Shown: piece after piece, positions 15,299 to 22,865 of the stretch
Numbering within the stretch: the stretch's first letter is position 1
How the letters are laid out: the number at the start of each line of letters is the position of its first letter
From: TMED14 sp041192685
GTDB lineage: Bacteria > Bacteroidota > Bacteroidia > Flavobacteriales > Schleiferiaceae
Length of the DNA: 22,865 nucleotides
Assembly (NCBI GenBank): GCA_041192685.1
Contig: JBEEMM010000012.1
Coordinates: forward strand, 1-22,865
Reading direction: 5' to 3'
The notes under the pieces: model-generated
Told to the model about the DNA's origin: nothing
What the model saw: only the letters and a program-made list of their open reading frames with translations
The model's database searches: none
Made by a program: the position numbers and the translations under genes

Positions 15299-16568
15299 AA
15301 CGGTAGGCATCCCAGCGCAGAAACACAAAAACCATTAGGCTAAAGGCCCAAAGGGAGGATCCTCCGTAGCTAAAGAAGGGTAGGGGTATGCCGATTACGG
15401 GCATGAGGCCAAGGGTCATTCCGACGTTGACGGCAAAGTGCACCAAGAGAATGCTGGCAATAGCCAATCCGAAGTAAAGTCCAAAGGATTGCTTTTGGCG
15501 TTGCGCGAGCAACGTCAATCGGATGATCAAACCTGCAAAGGCCAGAAGCACGAGGAAGGATCCGATAAAGCCCCATTCTTCGCCAACAGTACAAAAGATA
15601 TAGTCGGTGGTCTGTTCTGGAACAAACCGAAGCCGGGTTTGGGTTCCCTGCATATAGCCTTTGCCAAAAAGTCCACCGGAGCCAATTGCAATGAGCGACT
15701 GCGCCGTTTGGTAGCCGGCGGCACTGGGGTCGTCCACCTGACCGAGCAGCAATTTGATCCTGATTTGCTGGTGGGGTTGTAAAACGTTTTCAAACACTTG
15801 ATTGACGGTACTGGCCCAAGCTAGGGCTGCAATCCCCAGCCAAATTGCGGGATGCTTTAGCAACCGAATGAGCGGCATGCGCTTTCGGGCCCGAGAAACA
15901 ATAAGGCTGAGCAGCGAGACGGAGCCAATGAGCAGGCGCACGGTTTCTGGACTCAAAGCCAAGGCTAAAAGCGACACTACGCCGATTCCAATGCTTCCAA
16001 ATAGGTAGTATGAGGGCATTCCAGCGAAGTAGAATACCAGAAGGAAGGAGCTAAACACCAGTGCTGATCCGGCGTCTGGCTGCAAAAGAATTAGGACCAT
16101 TGGTACTGCTACAACAATCATGGGCAGTAGCCGTCCGCGCCAGGTTTGCATGGGAGAACCGCCTCGTTCTAGGATTCGAGCAACCATTAATGCGGTTCCG
16201 AGTTTGGCGAATTCCGAGGGCTGAAGGCCAAAAGAACCAAGGTTCAGCCAGGATTTGTTTCCGCCGCGTTCCACACCAAAAAACAATACCGCAACCAAAA
16301 GGATGAGACTAAAACCATATACAGCCCATGCCAAAAATTCAAACAGGCGTGCGTCGGCCAAAAGCACGATAAGAATCAAAAAACTCGCAAGGACAATAAA
16401 CTGCAGTTGTTTGCCGGCTTCGTGGTCCCAGCTCCACTGAAATTCATCGCCAACGGGGGTGACCGTCGCCAAAATATTGAGCCAACCGAACACGACCAAG
16501 AATACCACGAGGCCGACGCTAATAAAGTCGAGTTTGCCAACTAGGGGAGATGCGTTAGTGCGGTTCAT
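15285..16568 (-). CDS. rodA: RodA, SEDS peptidoglycan glycosyltransferase
   Basis: Polytopic SEDS-family glycan polymerase of the elongasome, 427 residues with about ten membrane helices. It polymerises lipid II into glycan strands and works with PBP2. Diagnostic motifs are LQPSEFAKLG at 115-124, LLQPDAGSAL at 161-170, the catalytic-loop aspartate in PEQTTDYIFCTVGEEWG (D322) and the C-terminal IPLPFFSYGGSS at 394-405. The ATG at 16568 gives a short cytoplasmic N-terminus before helix 1. It lies 10 bp after mrdA, the usual pairing. A 90-residue span between about 185 and 260 is rich in extra hydrophobic sequence, as in other Bacteroidota RodA proteins. Confidence 0.95.
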   Translation of the reverse strand: MNRTNASPLVGKLDFISVGLVVFLVVFGWLNILATVTPVGDEFQWSWDHEAGKQLQFIVLASFLILIVLLADARLFEFLAWAVYGFSLILLVAVLFFGVERGGNKSWLNLGSFGLQPSEFAKLGTALMVARILERGGSPMQTWRGRLLPMIVVAVPMVLILLQPDAGSALVFSSFLLVFYFAGMPSYYLFGSIGIGVVSLLALALSPETVRLLIGSVSLLSLIVSRARKRMPLIRLLKHPAIWLGIAALAWASTVNQVFENVLQPHQQIRIKLLLGQVDDPSAAGYQTAQSLIAIGSGGLFGKGYMQGTQTRLRFVPEQTTDYIFCTVGEEWGFIGSFLVLLAFAGLIIRLTLLAQRQKQSFGLYFGLAIASILLVHFAVNVGMTLGLMPVIGIPLPFFSYGGSSLWAFSLMVFVFLRWDAYRWESL

Positions 16569-16578
16569 CGTTGGCGAA

Positions 16579-18258
16579 TCAGTAGGGCGGCAGTGCAGTT
16601 TGCACGGAATTTACTCGGTACTCGCCCGTTAGGCTGCCTTCGACCATTCGGCGGTAAAGATCGGGTCTTGAAATAGAATCGTGCAGGTAGGACTCCATCA
16701 TCAGGCTTGCAATGGGCGCGGCCCAACGAGATCCCCAGTAGCCGTTCTCGACTATGATGGCGATGGCTATTTTGGGCTTATTCAAGGGGGCAAAAGAGGT
16801 AAAGATAGAATGGTCTTGACCGTGCGGATTTTGTGCGGTTCCGGTTTTGCCAGCCATCATTAGGCCCTCTAGCCTTGAGGCTCTCGCGGTGCCTGACTCA
16901 AAGACGTCACTCATGCCCGCAACGATGACTTCAAAGTGCTTGGGATCTATGGTGGTTTTATTGATCTTGGTGTACTGCTCGTCGCTAATGGCTATTCCGT
17001 CGATGGCGCGCACCACATGCGGACGAATCCACCAGCCTCGATTGGCTACGGCGGCTACCATGTTGGCAAGCTGAATGGGGGTCACGGCGAGCTCTCCTTG
17101 CCCAATGGCCAAAGAAATTACGGTAGGAGCCCTCCATCGGTCGCTTTGGTACACCTTGTTGAAGTAGCTTCCGTCGGGTACAAAGCCCTTGCGGCCCGTT
17201 GGCAGATCGACCCCCAAGTAGTCGCCCATGCCGAAGCTCTTAATGTGCCGATGCCATGAATCAATGCCCTGGCTTGCGCTCGGGTATTTTTCTAAGACTT
17301 TTTTAAGAATTTGGCAGTGATAATTATTGCAGCTCTTGCTTATGGACCCCCTTAAATCGAGCGTACCAGCCTTGCAGTGGCAGCCCACGTGCAATGAGCC
17401 AAAGTGAAACCCGTCAATGCAGGTGTACTGCGTTTCGTTGGTCACCACCCCCTCCTGCAGGCCGATTAAGGCATTTAAAATTTTGAATGGTGACCCTGGC
17501 GGGTATTCGGCAAGAATGGCTCGATCGTAGAGGGGCTTATTGATGGAATCGCGGTAAAGAACCGTATAGTTTCGAGATCGGTAACGGCCAACTAGAGCAT
17601 TGGGGTCGTAGCTCGGTGCCGAGATAAGGGCTAGAATTTCGCCCGTACTGGGTTCGATGGCGACGATGCTGCCGCGCTTGCCCCGCATCAGCTCCTCCCC
17701 AAGGGCTTGAAGCTTGGCGTCAATGGTCAACTTTAATTCTGCCCCCATGACGGGCTGCATGTCGTATTCTCCGTTGGCGAAGGAGCCCACGTCGCGGTTG
17801 CGGTTGTCAACTACGATGTACTTGCGACCGCTTACTCCGCGAAGCACCTCTTCATAGGACGATTCAATGCCCGAAATCCCTAGGTAGTCCCCAAGGTCGT
17901 ACTCGGGATGGCTTTTCATCACGTAGTCGTTGACCTCGCCAACGTAGCCCATAACGTTGCCGCCGTAGGCCTGGGGGTACTTTCTGAAGGTGCGCTTGCG
18001 CATAGAAACTCCTTCAAAAATGCTAACCTTCTCTTGGAGGGCAGCATAATCCTTAATCATCAGCCCTCTGAGGATTGCAAAGGGCCGGTAGGGAGCCTGA
18101 ATACGAGCCTTTTTGAGCTCCTTGCGCACGCTGCTCAGGGGCTCCTGAAGAACCTCTGCAAGCCTTGCGGTATCGAGGTTAGTGAGTCTGCTCGATATAA
18201 CCTCGACGTCGTAGGCAATTTGGTTGGTAGCCAAAACGACTCCGTTGCGGTCGCGCAT
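16579..18258 (-). CDS. mrdA: Penicillin-binding protein 2, body of the gene (N-terminus disrupted)
   Basis: Elongation-specific transpeptidase that cross-links peptidoglycan with RodA. From the first in-frame ATG the ORF has 559 residues. The active-site motifs are intact: SPFK (S256-K259), SCN (309-311) and KTG (471-473). The dimerisation or pedestal region lies at about 1-160. This ATG (MRDRNGVVLA) is not the true start, because clearly homologous sequence continues upstream in the same frame (RLINIQLID, NNAQRIEKIYAPRGI) as far as a TGA at 18388-18390, without any start codon. The expected membrane anchor is missing from this frame; see the next entry. Without it the enzyme could not be held in the periplasm, so this is either a real frameshift or a sequence error. 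Confidence 0.9.
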   Translation of the reverse strand: MRDRNGVVLATNQIAYDVEVISSRLTNLDTARLAEVLQEPLSSVRKELKKARIQAPYRPFAILRGLMIKDYAALQEKVSIFEGVSMRKRTFRKYPQAYGGNVMGYVGEVNDYVMKSHPEYDLGDYLGISGIESSYEEVLRGVSGRKYIVVDNRNRDVGSFANGEYDMQPVMGAELKLTIDAKLQALGEELMRGKRGSIVAIEPSTGEILALISAPSYDPNALVGRYRSRNYTVLYRDSINKPLYDRAILAEYPPGSPFKILNALIGLQEGVVTNETQYTCIDGFHFGSLHVGCHCKAGTLDLRGSISKSCNNYHCQILKKVLEKYPSASQGIDSWHRHIKSFGMGDYLGVDLPTGRKGFVPDGSYFNKVYQSDRWRAPTVISLAIGQGELAVTPIQLANMVAAVANRGWWIRPHVVRAIDGIAISDEQYTKINKTTIDPKHFEVIVAGMSDVFESGTARASRLEGLMMAGKTGTAQNPHGQDHSIFTSFAPLNKPKIAIAIIVENGYWGSRWAAPIASLMMESYLHDSISRPDLYRRMVEGSLTGEYRVNSVQTALPPY

Positions 18259-18391
18259 TATGCCCCTCGGAGCATAAATCTTTTCAATTCTTTGGGCATT
18301 GTTAGCCGCATCGAGCGTGTACCGCTTGTCAATGAGCTGAATGTTGATCAGGCGCAGGGCAAACGATGATAAGAATCCGACTTCGAATCAT
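18259..18391 (-). other. Displaced N-terminal segment of mrdA (apparent frameshift)
   Basis: The expected start is ATG at 18389-18391, overlapping the mreD TGA as ATGA. It reads MIRSRILIIVC, a good start for a PBP2 membrane anchor, then runs out of frame and stops at 18329. The rest of PBP2 (FALRLINIQLIDKRY onward) continues in another frame. Joining them needs one base removed, or a multiple of three plus two added. The combined hydrophobic stretch is also 6-10 residues shorter than usual, which fits a small deletion of 3k+2 bases better than a one-base insertion. It may be an assembly error. Confidence 0.6.
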
Positions 18392-18897
18392 CCTTGAGAG
18401 GACTTAGGATAGAACCATCCAATGGCAGTCGCAAAGGATCCGCTGACCACAATATTGATAAGGCTTCGCACAATGACCAAGGACCAAACGTGTCCGTCGT
18501 GGCTGGCCCAGATAAAGAGCCAAATGTGGTGGAGGCCAAAGGACAGGAGAAGCAGCGTGAACCACTTGCCCAGGCCCAAATCCTGGGGGGCGAAGGGAAG
18601 CTGCTCCTCGGCGGCGCGCGGGATTACGGCATTGAGCATCCAGGGCCGCATGTAGGCGAGTAAACTTGTCGCCATCAGGTGAAGTCCGCCACTCCCTTCG
18701 TGAAAGTCCATAGCAAGACCCATCAGCGCGCCAATAACGAGCAGTCCGTAGCGATTAAAATTGGCGGGAGCCAAAACAATTATCAAGGGGTATAGGTAGG
18801 GACTTAGGTAACCGCTGACCTCAATCTGGCTCAAGACCAGAAGCTGCACAATCAGAACCCAAAAAATAAGGCTTAACCAGGAACCGATTCTCGTCAT
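18388..18897 (-). CDS. mreD: Rod shape-determining protein MreD
   Basis: Polytopic inner-membrane protein of 169 residues with about five or six helices, linking MreC to PBP2/RodA. Hydrophobic runs lie at about 7-25, 32-46, 50-63, 72-85, 112-130 and 138-160. The AMDFHEGSGGLHLMA segment (62-76) with its aspartate and glycines fits the MreD family. Identification rests on fold and position, because MreD is poorly conserved. Its start overlaps mreC (ATGA) and its TGA overlaps the expected mrdA start (ATGA). Its reading frame is the same as the displaced mrdA body, separated only by this TGA. Confidence 0.9.
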   Translation of the reverse strand: MTRIGSWLSLIFWVLIVQLLVLSQIEVSGYLSPYLYPLIIVLAPANFNRYGLLVIGALMGLAMDFHEGSGGLHLMATSLLAYMRPWMLNAVIPRAAEEQLPFAPQDLGLGKWFTLLLLSFGLHHIWLFIWASHDGHVWSLVIVRSLINIVVSGSFATAIGWFYPKSSQG

Positions 18898-19691
18898 GGT
18901 GCAATGCTGTCTCGTTCTACTTTTCGAATGCTAAATGCGGCCATCACCACCTGCTGCCGATAAAGATCCGCCGCCAAGCGCACTAGAGCAGTTTTGGTGA
19001 ACTGGGTGGAATCAATAGAAACCCGATCAATGGTTCCAATGAGCCATCCCGCCGGAAAAAGATCAGACCGCGCGTCGGTGACCACCCGGTCCCCTTTTTT
19101 GAGGTCTGCCTCGTAGGCTACGTCGACGAATTCCGCGAAGCGAGCATTGGCGCTGTGCCACTGGAGCGTACCAAAGTGCCCGCTGCGCTCGGCGGAGGCC
19201 GAAATCCGCATCGACGGGTGGCTGAGTGGGGTTACGCGGCTGAATCCGTCGGTGGTTTCGTAGGCGATGCCAATGATGCCACTGCTGCCTAAAACGGCAA
19301 AGGGAGGCTTGAGTCCGGCATCACGGCCTACATCAATCAGGCCCCAGGGTTCGGCGCCATTGTGGGCAATAAACATCAATCGACCGGGAACAAAATCAAA
19401 TCCAAATTCTTCATAGGCCTGCACGGGCGGTTTGATGCTGTCTGGCTCTGCGGCACTGCGAACCCTAGACAACTCCGCAATGAGTGCGGAATTTTCTTCT
19501 CTTAGGTTGAGGTAGGTTTCCCAGCCGTTGAGCCATCCGCGCCATTGGGCTTGGCGCTGTAAAACCTGGGCCCAATAAAGGTTTTCATGCGCGAGCGACC
19601 GAGCGTAGGTCAAGCTCAAACCCAGTGTTTGAAGCAGCAGCAATGAGAGAACCATGCGGTACCTTATGAAAAACCGCAGAATGTTTTGCAT
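18894..19691 (-). CDS. mreC: Rod shape-determining protein MreC
   Basis: Bitopic periplasmic scaffold of the elongasome, 265 residues. One membrane helix lies at about 11-29 (YRMVLSLLLLQTLGLSLTY). A short coiled coil follows (about 55-80, LREENSALIAELSRVRS), then the two-lobed beta-barrel MreC domain (about 95-255) with GLKPPFAVLGSSGIIGIAYETTDGFSRVTPLSHPSMRISA-type sequence and KKGDRVVTDARSDLFPAGWLIG. The coiled coil is short, as in other Bacteroidota. It starts 3 bp after mreB and overlaps mreD by four bases, so it is transcribed with both. Confidence 0.95.
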   Translation of the reverse strand: MQNILRFFIRYRMVLSLLLLQTLGLSLTYARSLAHENLYWAQVLQRQAQWRGWLNGWETYLNLREENSALIAELSRVRSAAEPDSIKPPVQAYEEFGFDFVPGRLMFIAHNGAEPWGLIDVGRDAGLKPPFAVLGSSGIIGIAYETTDGFSRVTPLSHPSMRISASAERSGHFGTLQWHSANARFAEFVDVAYEADLKKGDRVVTDARSDLFPAGWLIGTIDRVSIDSTQFTKTALVRLAADLYRQQVVMAAFSIRKVERDSIAP

Positions 19692-19694
19692 GAT

Positions 19695-20723
19695 TTAGCG
19701 CATCAAAAGAGTGCGGTACTTATCCAGGTTCTTGAGCGCGATGCCGGTCCCACGAACCACCGCACGAAGGGGATCTTCAGCCACATACACTGGCAAGTCG
19801 GTGCGTGCCGAGATGCGCTGGTCCAGTCCGCGAAGAAGCGAGCCGCCACCGGCCATGTAGATGCCTGAATTGTATATATCGGCAGAAAGCTCAGGGGGCG
19901 TTAGCGATAAGGCCTCCATTACGGCCTCTTCAATTCGCATGAGCGACTTGTCGAGTGCGCGCGCAATTTCATTGTGTGAAATATCGACCTGCTTGGGCTT
20001 GCCCGAGACCAAATCACGACCCTGAACGCTCATGCCGTCGGGAGGCGAGGGCAGGTTTTCGAGCGCGGACCCCACATTGATCTTAATCTGCTCGGCAGTG
20101 CGGTCTCCCACATACAGGTTGTGGTGGGTTCGCATGTAGTAGGCTATGTCGTTGGTAAAAACGTCACCGGCAATTTTAATCGACTTATCGCAGACAATTC
20201 CGCCTAAGGCTAGAACGGCAATTTCTGTGGTTCCACCCCCGATGTCAATAATCATGTTCCCCTTGGGCTCAAGAACATCTACACCAATACCAATTGCAGC
20301 AGCCATTGGCTCGTGAATGAGGTAGACCTCCTTAGCGTTGGCGTGCTCTGCAGAGTCGCGCACTGCGCGCTTTTCGACTTCGGTAATTCCGCTTGGAATG
20401 CAAATGACCATCCTCAAGGAAGGAGCGAACCACTTGTTTTTAAGTGCCGGAATACTTTTAATCATTTCGCGAATCATGTGCTCCGAGGCAACGAAGTCCG
20501 CAATAACCCCGTCTTTTAGGGGGCGAACCGTGCGAATGTTTTCGTGCGTTTTTCCGTGCATTTGCATGGCCTCGTGGCCAATAGCAAGAATGGCATTCGT
20601 CGTGCGATCCATGGCAACAATCGACGGAGCATCCACGACAACCTTGTCGTTGTGAATAATTAGGGTGTTCGCGGTACCGAGGTCGATCGCGATGTCGTAG
20701 GTAAGAAAGTCAAATAATCCCAT
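19695..20723 (-). CDS. mreB: Rod shape-determining protein MreB
   Basis: Actin-like ATPase that forms membrane-bound filaments directing lateral wall synthesis, 342 residues. Nucleotide-binding blocks are DLGTANT at 14-20, IHEPMAAAIG at 136-145, DIGGGTTE at 160-167 and the adenine-site MAGGGSLLRGLD near 300. The N-terminal MGLFDFLTYDIAIDLG is the normal start. Its neighbours mreC, mreD, mrdA and rodA complete the elongation machinery. It lies 8 bp after purH and probably shares its transcript. Confidence 0.98.
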   Translation of the reverse strand: MGLFDFLTYDIAIDLGTANTLIIHNDKVVVDAPSIVAMDRTTNAILAIGHEAMQMHGKTHENIRTVRPLKDGVIADFVASEHMIREMIKSIPALKNKWFAPSLRMVICIPSGITEVEKRAVRDSAEHANAKEVYLIHEPMAAAIGIGVDVLEPKGNMIIDIGGGTTEIAVLALGGIVCDKSIKIAGDVFTNDIAYYMRTHHNLYVGDRTAEQIKINVGSALENLPSPPDGMSVQGRDLVSGKPKQVDISHNEIARALDKSLMRIEEAVMEALSLTPPELSADIYNSGIYMAGGGSLLRGLDQRISARTDLPVYVAEDPLRAVVRGTGIALKNLDKYRTLLMR

Positions 20724-20731
20724 AGTCTAGT

Positions 20732-22243
20732 TCAATGTTTGAAGTGACGAAATCCAGTCGTAACCATAGCCATGCCGTTTTGATCGCAGTACTGAACGCT
20801 TAAATCGTCCTTAACGCTACCTCCTGGCTGTATGACCGCTGTAATTCCTTCTTGATGTGCAATTTCGACACAATCCGGGAACGGAAAAAATGCATCCGAT
20901 GCCATAACTGCACCTTGTAACGAAATTCCAAATGATTTTGCCTTGTGTATGGCCTGCTGTAGGGCGTCAACCCGCGATGTTTGCCCCGTGCCAGAGGCTA
21001 AAAGCCGGCGATCTTTAACCAGAACAATGGTGTTGCTTTTGGTATGCTTGCTGATGGCTGAGGCATAAAGCAGGTCGTGGGTTTCTGCCTGGGTGGGGGC
21101 GATTTTGGTTGCGACCTTCAAATCGTCCAAGCCGTCAATGTGGCGGTCGCACTCTTGAATGAGCAGTCCGTTCATGGCGGAACGCAGTCGGTAGTCCGCC
21201 GATTTTTGAGGGCGGATTTTGGCCATAATCCGGTTCTTTTTGCTCTGGAGCAAAGCCAAGGCTTCGGGTGCAAAGTCTGGCGCCAGGAGCACCTCAAAAA
21301 ATAGATCGTTTATTTTCTCGGCTGTGGCCAGGTCGAGCCTTTGGTTGCAGGCAATTACCCCACCAAAGGCAGAAACCGGATCAGACGAAAGGGCTGCAGT
21401 CCAGGCTTCGCTCAAGGTTGCACGGCTGGCCATTCCGCAGGCGTTGTTGTGCTTGATAATTGCTACCGTGGCCTCGGGCCCATCGAGGCAGTAGTCCATC
21501 GCGGCCTCCACGTCCAAAAGGTTGTTGTAGCTCAATTCTTTACCGCAAAGTTGCTCAAGCCGGGCATTTAGATCGCCCACAAACCAGGCTTTTTGGTGCG
21601 GATTTTCTCCGTAGCGCAAGGCCATTCGTGGACCCTGAAGTGCCGCAAAGGGTTCCTTGCTGCCCGTCATCCATGCCGCAATCTGCGCGTCGTAGTGCTG
21701 GCTGGCCCTAAACGATGCGCAAGCAAAAGCCCTGCGCTGCTCCAGCGTAAGGGTTCCGCCCTGAGAACGCAGCAGTTCAAGTGCCTCGCCATACTGTGCC
21801 GTGGAACTCACCACCCAGCAGTGCTCAAAATTTTTGGCGGCAGCCCTTAGGAGCGAAATGCCGCCAATATCAATTTTTTCAATAATGTCCTCTTCTGCAG
21901 CTCCGGAGGCAACCGTGTCCTCAAAGGGATAGAGGTCAACGACCACCATATCAAAGCTCGGAATCCCAAAACGTTCGACCGTGTCGCGGTCGTCTTTGCG
22001 GTTGCGGCGCCATAGAATCCCACCAAAAACCAGCGGATGCAGGGTTTTGACTCGACCCTCCAGAATGCTTGGGAAGCCCGTAACGGTCTCCACAGAGGTC
22101 ACTGGGAGCCCCAGTCCCTCAAGAAATGACTGCGTGCCGCCGGTGCTATATAGCTTGACGCCAAGCTTATGAAGTTCCCGAGCCAGGGGCTCAAGACCGT
22201 CTTTGTGGTATACCGAGATAAGGGCCGACCCTATTTTTTGCAA
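20732..22243 (-). CDS. purH: Bifunctional PurH: AICAR transformylase/IMP cyclohydrolase
   Basis: Catalyses the last two steps of IMP synthesis, 503 residues. The IMP cyclohydrolase domain (about 1-145) has STGGTQ at 33-38, GRVKTLHP at 63-70 and VVVDLYPFE. The transformylase domain (about 150-503) has RYGENPHQKAW at 210-220, the catalytic KHNNACG at 264-270 and QPGGSVKD near the end. The body is intact. The start is odd: the only in-frame start at the right place is TTG (22241-22243). An ATG at 22246-22248 leads out of frame into TAG after five codons, and one extra A in the A6 tract would put it in frame, giving MLCKKIGSALISV. It leads the mre operon. Confidence 0.95.
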   Translation of the reverse strand: MQKIGSALISVYHKDGLEPLARELHKLGVKLYSTGGTQSFLEGLGLPVTSVETVTGFPSILEGRVKTLHPLVFGGILWRRNRKDDRDTVERFGIPSFDMVVVDLYPFEDTVASGAAEEDIIEKIDIGGISLLRAAAKNFEHCWVVSSTAQYGEALELLRSQGGTLTLEQRRAFACASFRASQHYDAQIAAWMTGSKEPFAALQGPRMALRYGENPHQKAWFVGDLNARLEQLCGKELSYNNLLDVEAAMDYCLDGPEATVAIIKHNNACGMASRATLSEAWTAALSSDPVSAFGGVIACNQRLDLATAEKINDLFFEVLLAPDFAPEALALLQSKKNRIMAKIRPQKSADYRLRSAMNGLLIQECDRHIDGLDDLKVATKIAPTQAETHDLLYASAISKHTKSNTIVLVKDRRLLASGTGQTSRVDALQQAIHKAKSFGISLQGAVMASDAFFPFPDCVEIAHQEGITAVIQPGGSVKDDLSVQYCDQNGMAMVTTGFRHFKH

Positions 22244-22268
22244 AGCATCAATAATTAGAGAAATACAG

Positions 22269-22284
22269 TCCGTAAAAGTACGGA
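22269..22284. repeat. Inverted repeat upstream of purH
   Basis: TCCGTA and TACGGA form a perfect 6-bp inverted repeat around AAAG, in the 74-bp gap between purH and the divergent ABC permease. It overlaps a minus-strand TACTTTTA (22273-22280), one base from the -7 consensus, 29 bp before the purH TTG. It could be an operator or just a chance palindrome. Confidence 0.35.
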
Positions 22285-22317
22285 GAACATGGCATGAACT
22301 TTGACTAAATTGCGGCT

Positions 22318-22865
22318 GTGCGAGCGCTATTTTTTATCCTCTGGGAATCCGGTCGGTTGGCTTGGAATGCAATGACTGCCAACCTTTTGCGGACTACGCT
22401 CTCCCTTCTTGGAATTGCGGTCGGAATTTTTTCTATCATTTCGGTTTATGCCGTGGTCGACAGCTTGGAGCGCAGCATTCGACAAAGCGTTCAGGGCCTC
22501 GGTACCAACGTGGTATACGTTCAAAAATGGCCCTGGGGCGGGGGCGGAGGGGAGTATCCCTGGTGGAAATATTTTCAACGCCCAGAAACGGAGTACCGCG
22601 AATACGTGCAACTCGCCCAACGAATGGAGCGAACCTCCGGAATTGCTGCCGTTATGGGATTGCGCCCCACCTTGGAAGCTGGGTCCAACTCGGTTGAAAA
22701 TGCACAAATGCGTGGCGTTACGGAACACTACGCAACACTGTGGAAGTTGAAATTGGAGCAAGGGCGAGCGTTCAGCACCACGGAAGCCCGCAGCGGAAGG
22801 CCTGTTTGCGTATTGGGAGCAAGCATAGCAGAAGGACTTTTTCCCACGTCGGTAGCTGTTGGTAA
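22318..22865 (+). CDS. MacB/FtsX-type ABC transporter permease (partial, runs off the window)
   Basis: First 182 codons of a membrane permease, open to the window edge. Residues 1-50 (ILWESGRLAWNAMTANLLRTTLSLLGIAVGIFSIISVYAVVDSLE) are the first membrane helix and the typical MacB_PCD entry. The periplasmic part includes GLGTNVVYVQKWPW and EYPWWKYFQRP, which I recognise from Bacteroidota permeases of this family. MacB/LolC-like permeases move lipoproteins, peptides or drugs; the partner ATPase is not in view. The GTG at 22318 is the only start after an in-frame TAA at 22306. It is transcribed away from purH across a 74-bp gap; a GAACTTTG at 22296-22303 is one base from the -7 consensus. Confidence 0.9.
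   Translation, partial: MRALFFILWESGRLAWNAMTANLLRTTLSLLGIAVGIFSIISVYAVVDSLERSIRQSVQGLGTNVVYVQKWPWGGGGGEYPWWKYFQRPETEYREYVQLAQRMERTSGIAAVMGLRPTLEAGSNSVENAQMRGVTEHYATLWKLKLEQGRAFSTTEARSGRPVCVLGASIAEGLFPTSVAVG

Noticed and set aside
18348..18539. 63-residue minus-strand frame over the mreD/mrdA junction
   Set aside because: Third frame, serine/leucine-rich with no membrane anchor; it does not supply the missing PBP2 N-terminus.
1..22865. Mobile element, prophage, CRISPR array, toxin-antitoxin or biosynthetic island
   Set aside because: No direct repeats, transposase, integrase, spacer-repeat pattern or abrupt composition change seen; gene content is core genome throughout.

Overview
The window looks like a chromosomal segment from a member of the Bacteroidota, most likely order Flavobacteriales. 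The evidence is a PKD-repeat protein with a gliding-motility-type (CHU_C) C-terminal secretion domain, the order purH-mreB-mreC-mreD-mrdA-rodA, a lipoprotein-type LptC, a class II HMG-CoA reductase beside a GHMP kinase, TAnnTTTG promoter boxes, and no obvious Shine-Dalgarno sequences. Base composition is fairly even along the window. I see no prophage, insertion sequence, CRISPR array, integron or other mobile island. Nearly all of it is densely packed core-genome operons.

Layout. (1) 17-2495, plus strand: adk, obgE, a PAP2 phosphatase and the fluoride channel crcB, with overlapping junctions. (2) 2481-7485, minus strand: a small zinc-ribbon membrane protein, a small four-helix membrane protein, HMG-CoA reductase, a GHMP kinase and a 730-residue secreted adhesin-like protein. 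The last three overlap one another. (3) 7542-7711: tRNA-Phe (minus) with its own terminator, and a 54-bp divergent promoter gap. (4) 7712-15265, plus strand: coaX, an outer-membrane beta-barrel protein, a TPR protein, lptC, a 66-residue membrane protein, a CNNM/CBS (GldE-like) membrane protein and a PpiD/SurA-type foldase. (5) 15285-22243, minus strand: purH, mreB, mreC, mreD, mrdA (PBP2) and rodA, the cell-elongation operon. (6) From 22318 to the edge, plus strand: the start of a MacB/FtsX-type ABC permease.

How the genes fit together. Region 5 codes for the elongasome: MreB scaffold, MreC/MreD linkers, PBP2 transpeptidase and RodA glycosyltransferase. Region 4 groups LPS export (LptC) and periplasmic folding (PpiD) with uncharacterised envelope proteins. 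Region 2 couples isoprenoid precursor synthesis to a surface protein.

I did not find a convincing undescribed system. The strongest leads are anomalies in known genes. The N-terminal membrane anchor of PBP2 is split between two reading frames. The type III pantothenate kinase has serine where the family has its conserved catalytic aspartate. A zinc-ribbon gene appears to have a promoter box directly against its GTG start. purH may have its start altered by an A6 tract. No gene-free stretch reaches 300 bases; the longest gap, 7486-7711, holds tRNA-Phe, its terminator and three promoter boxes.
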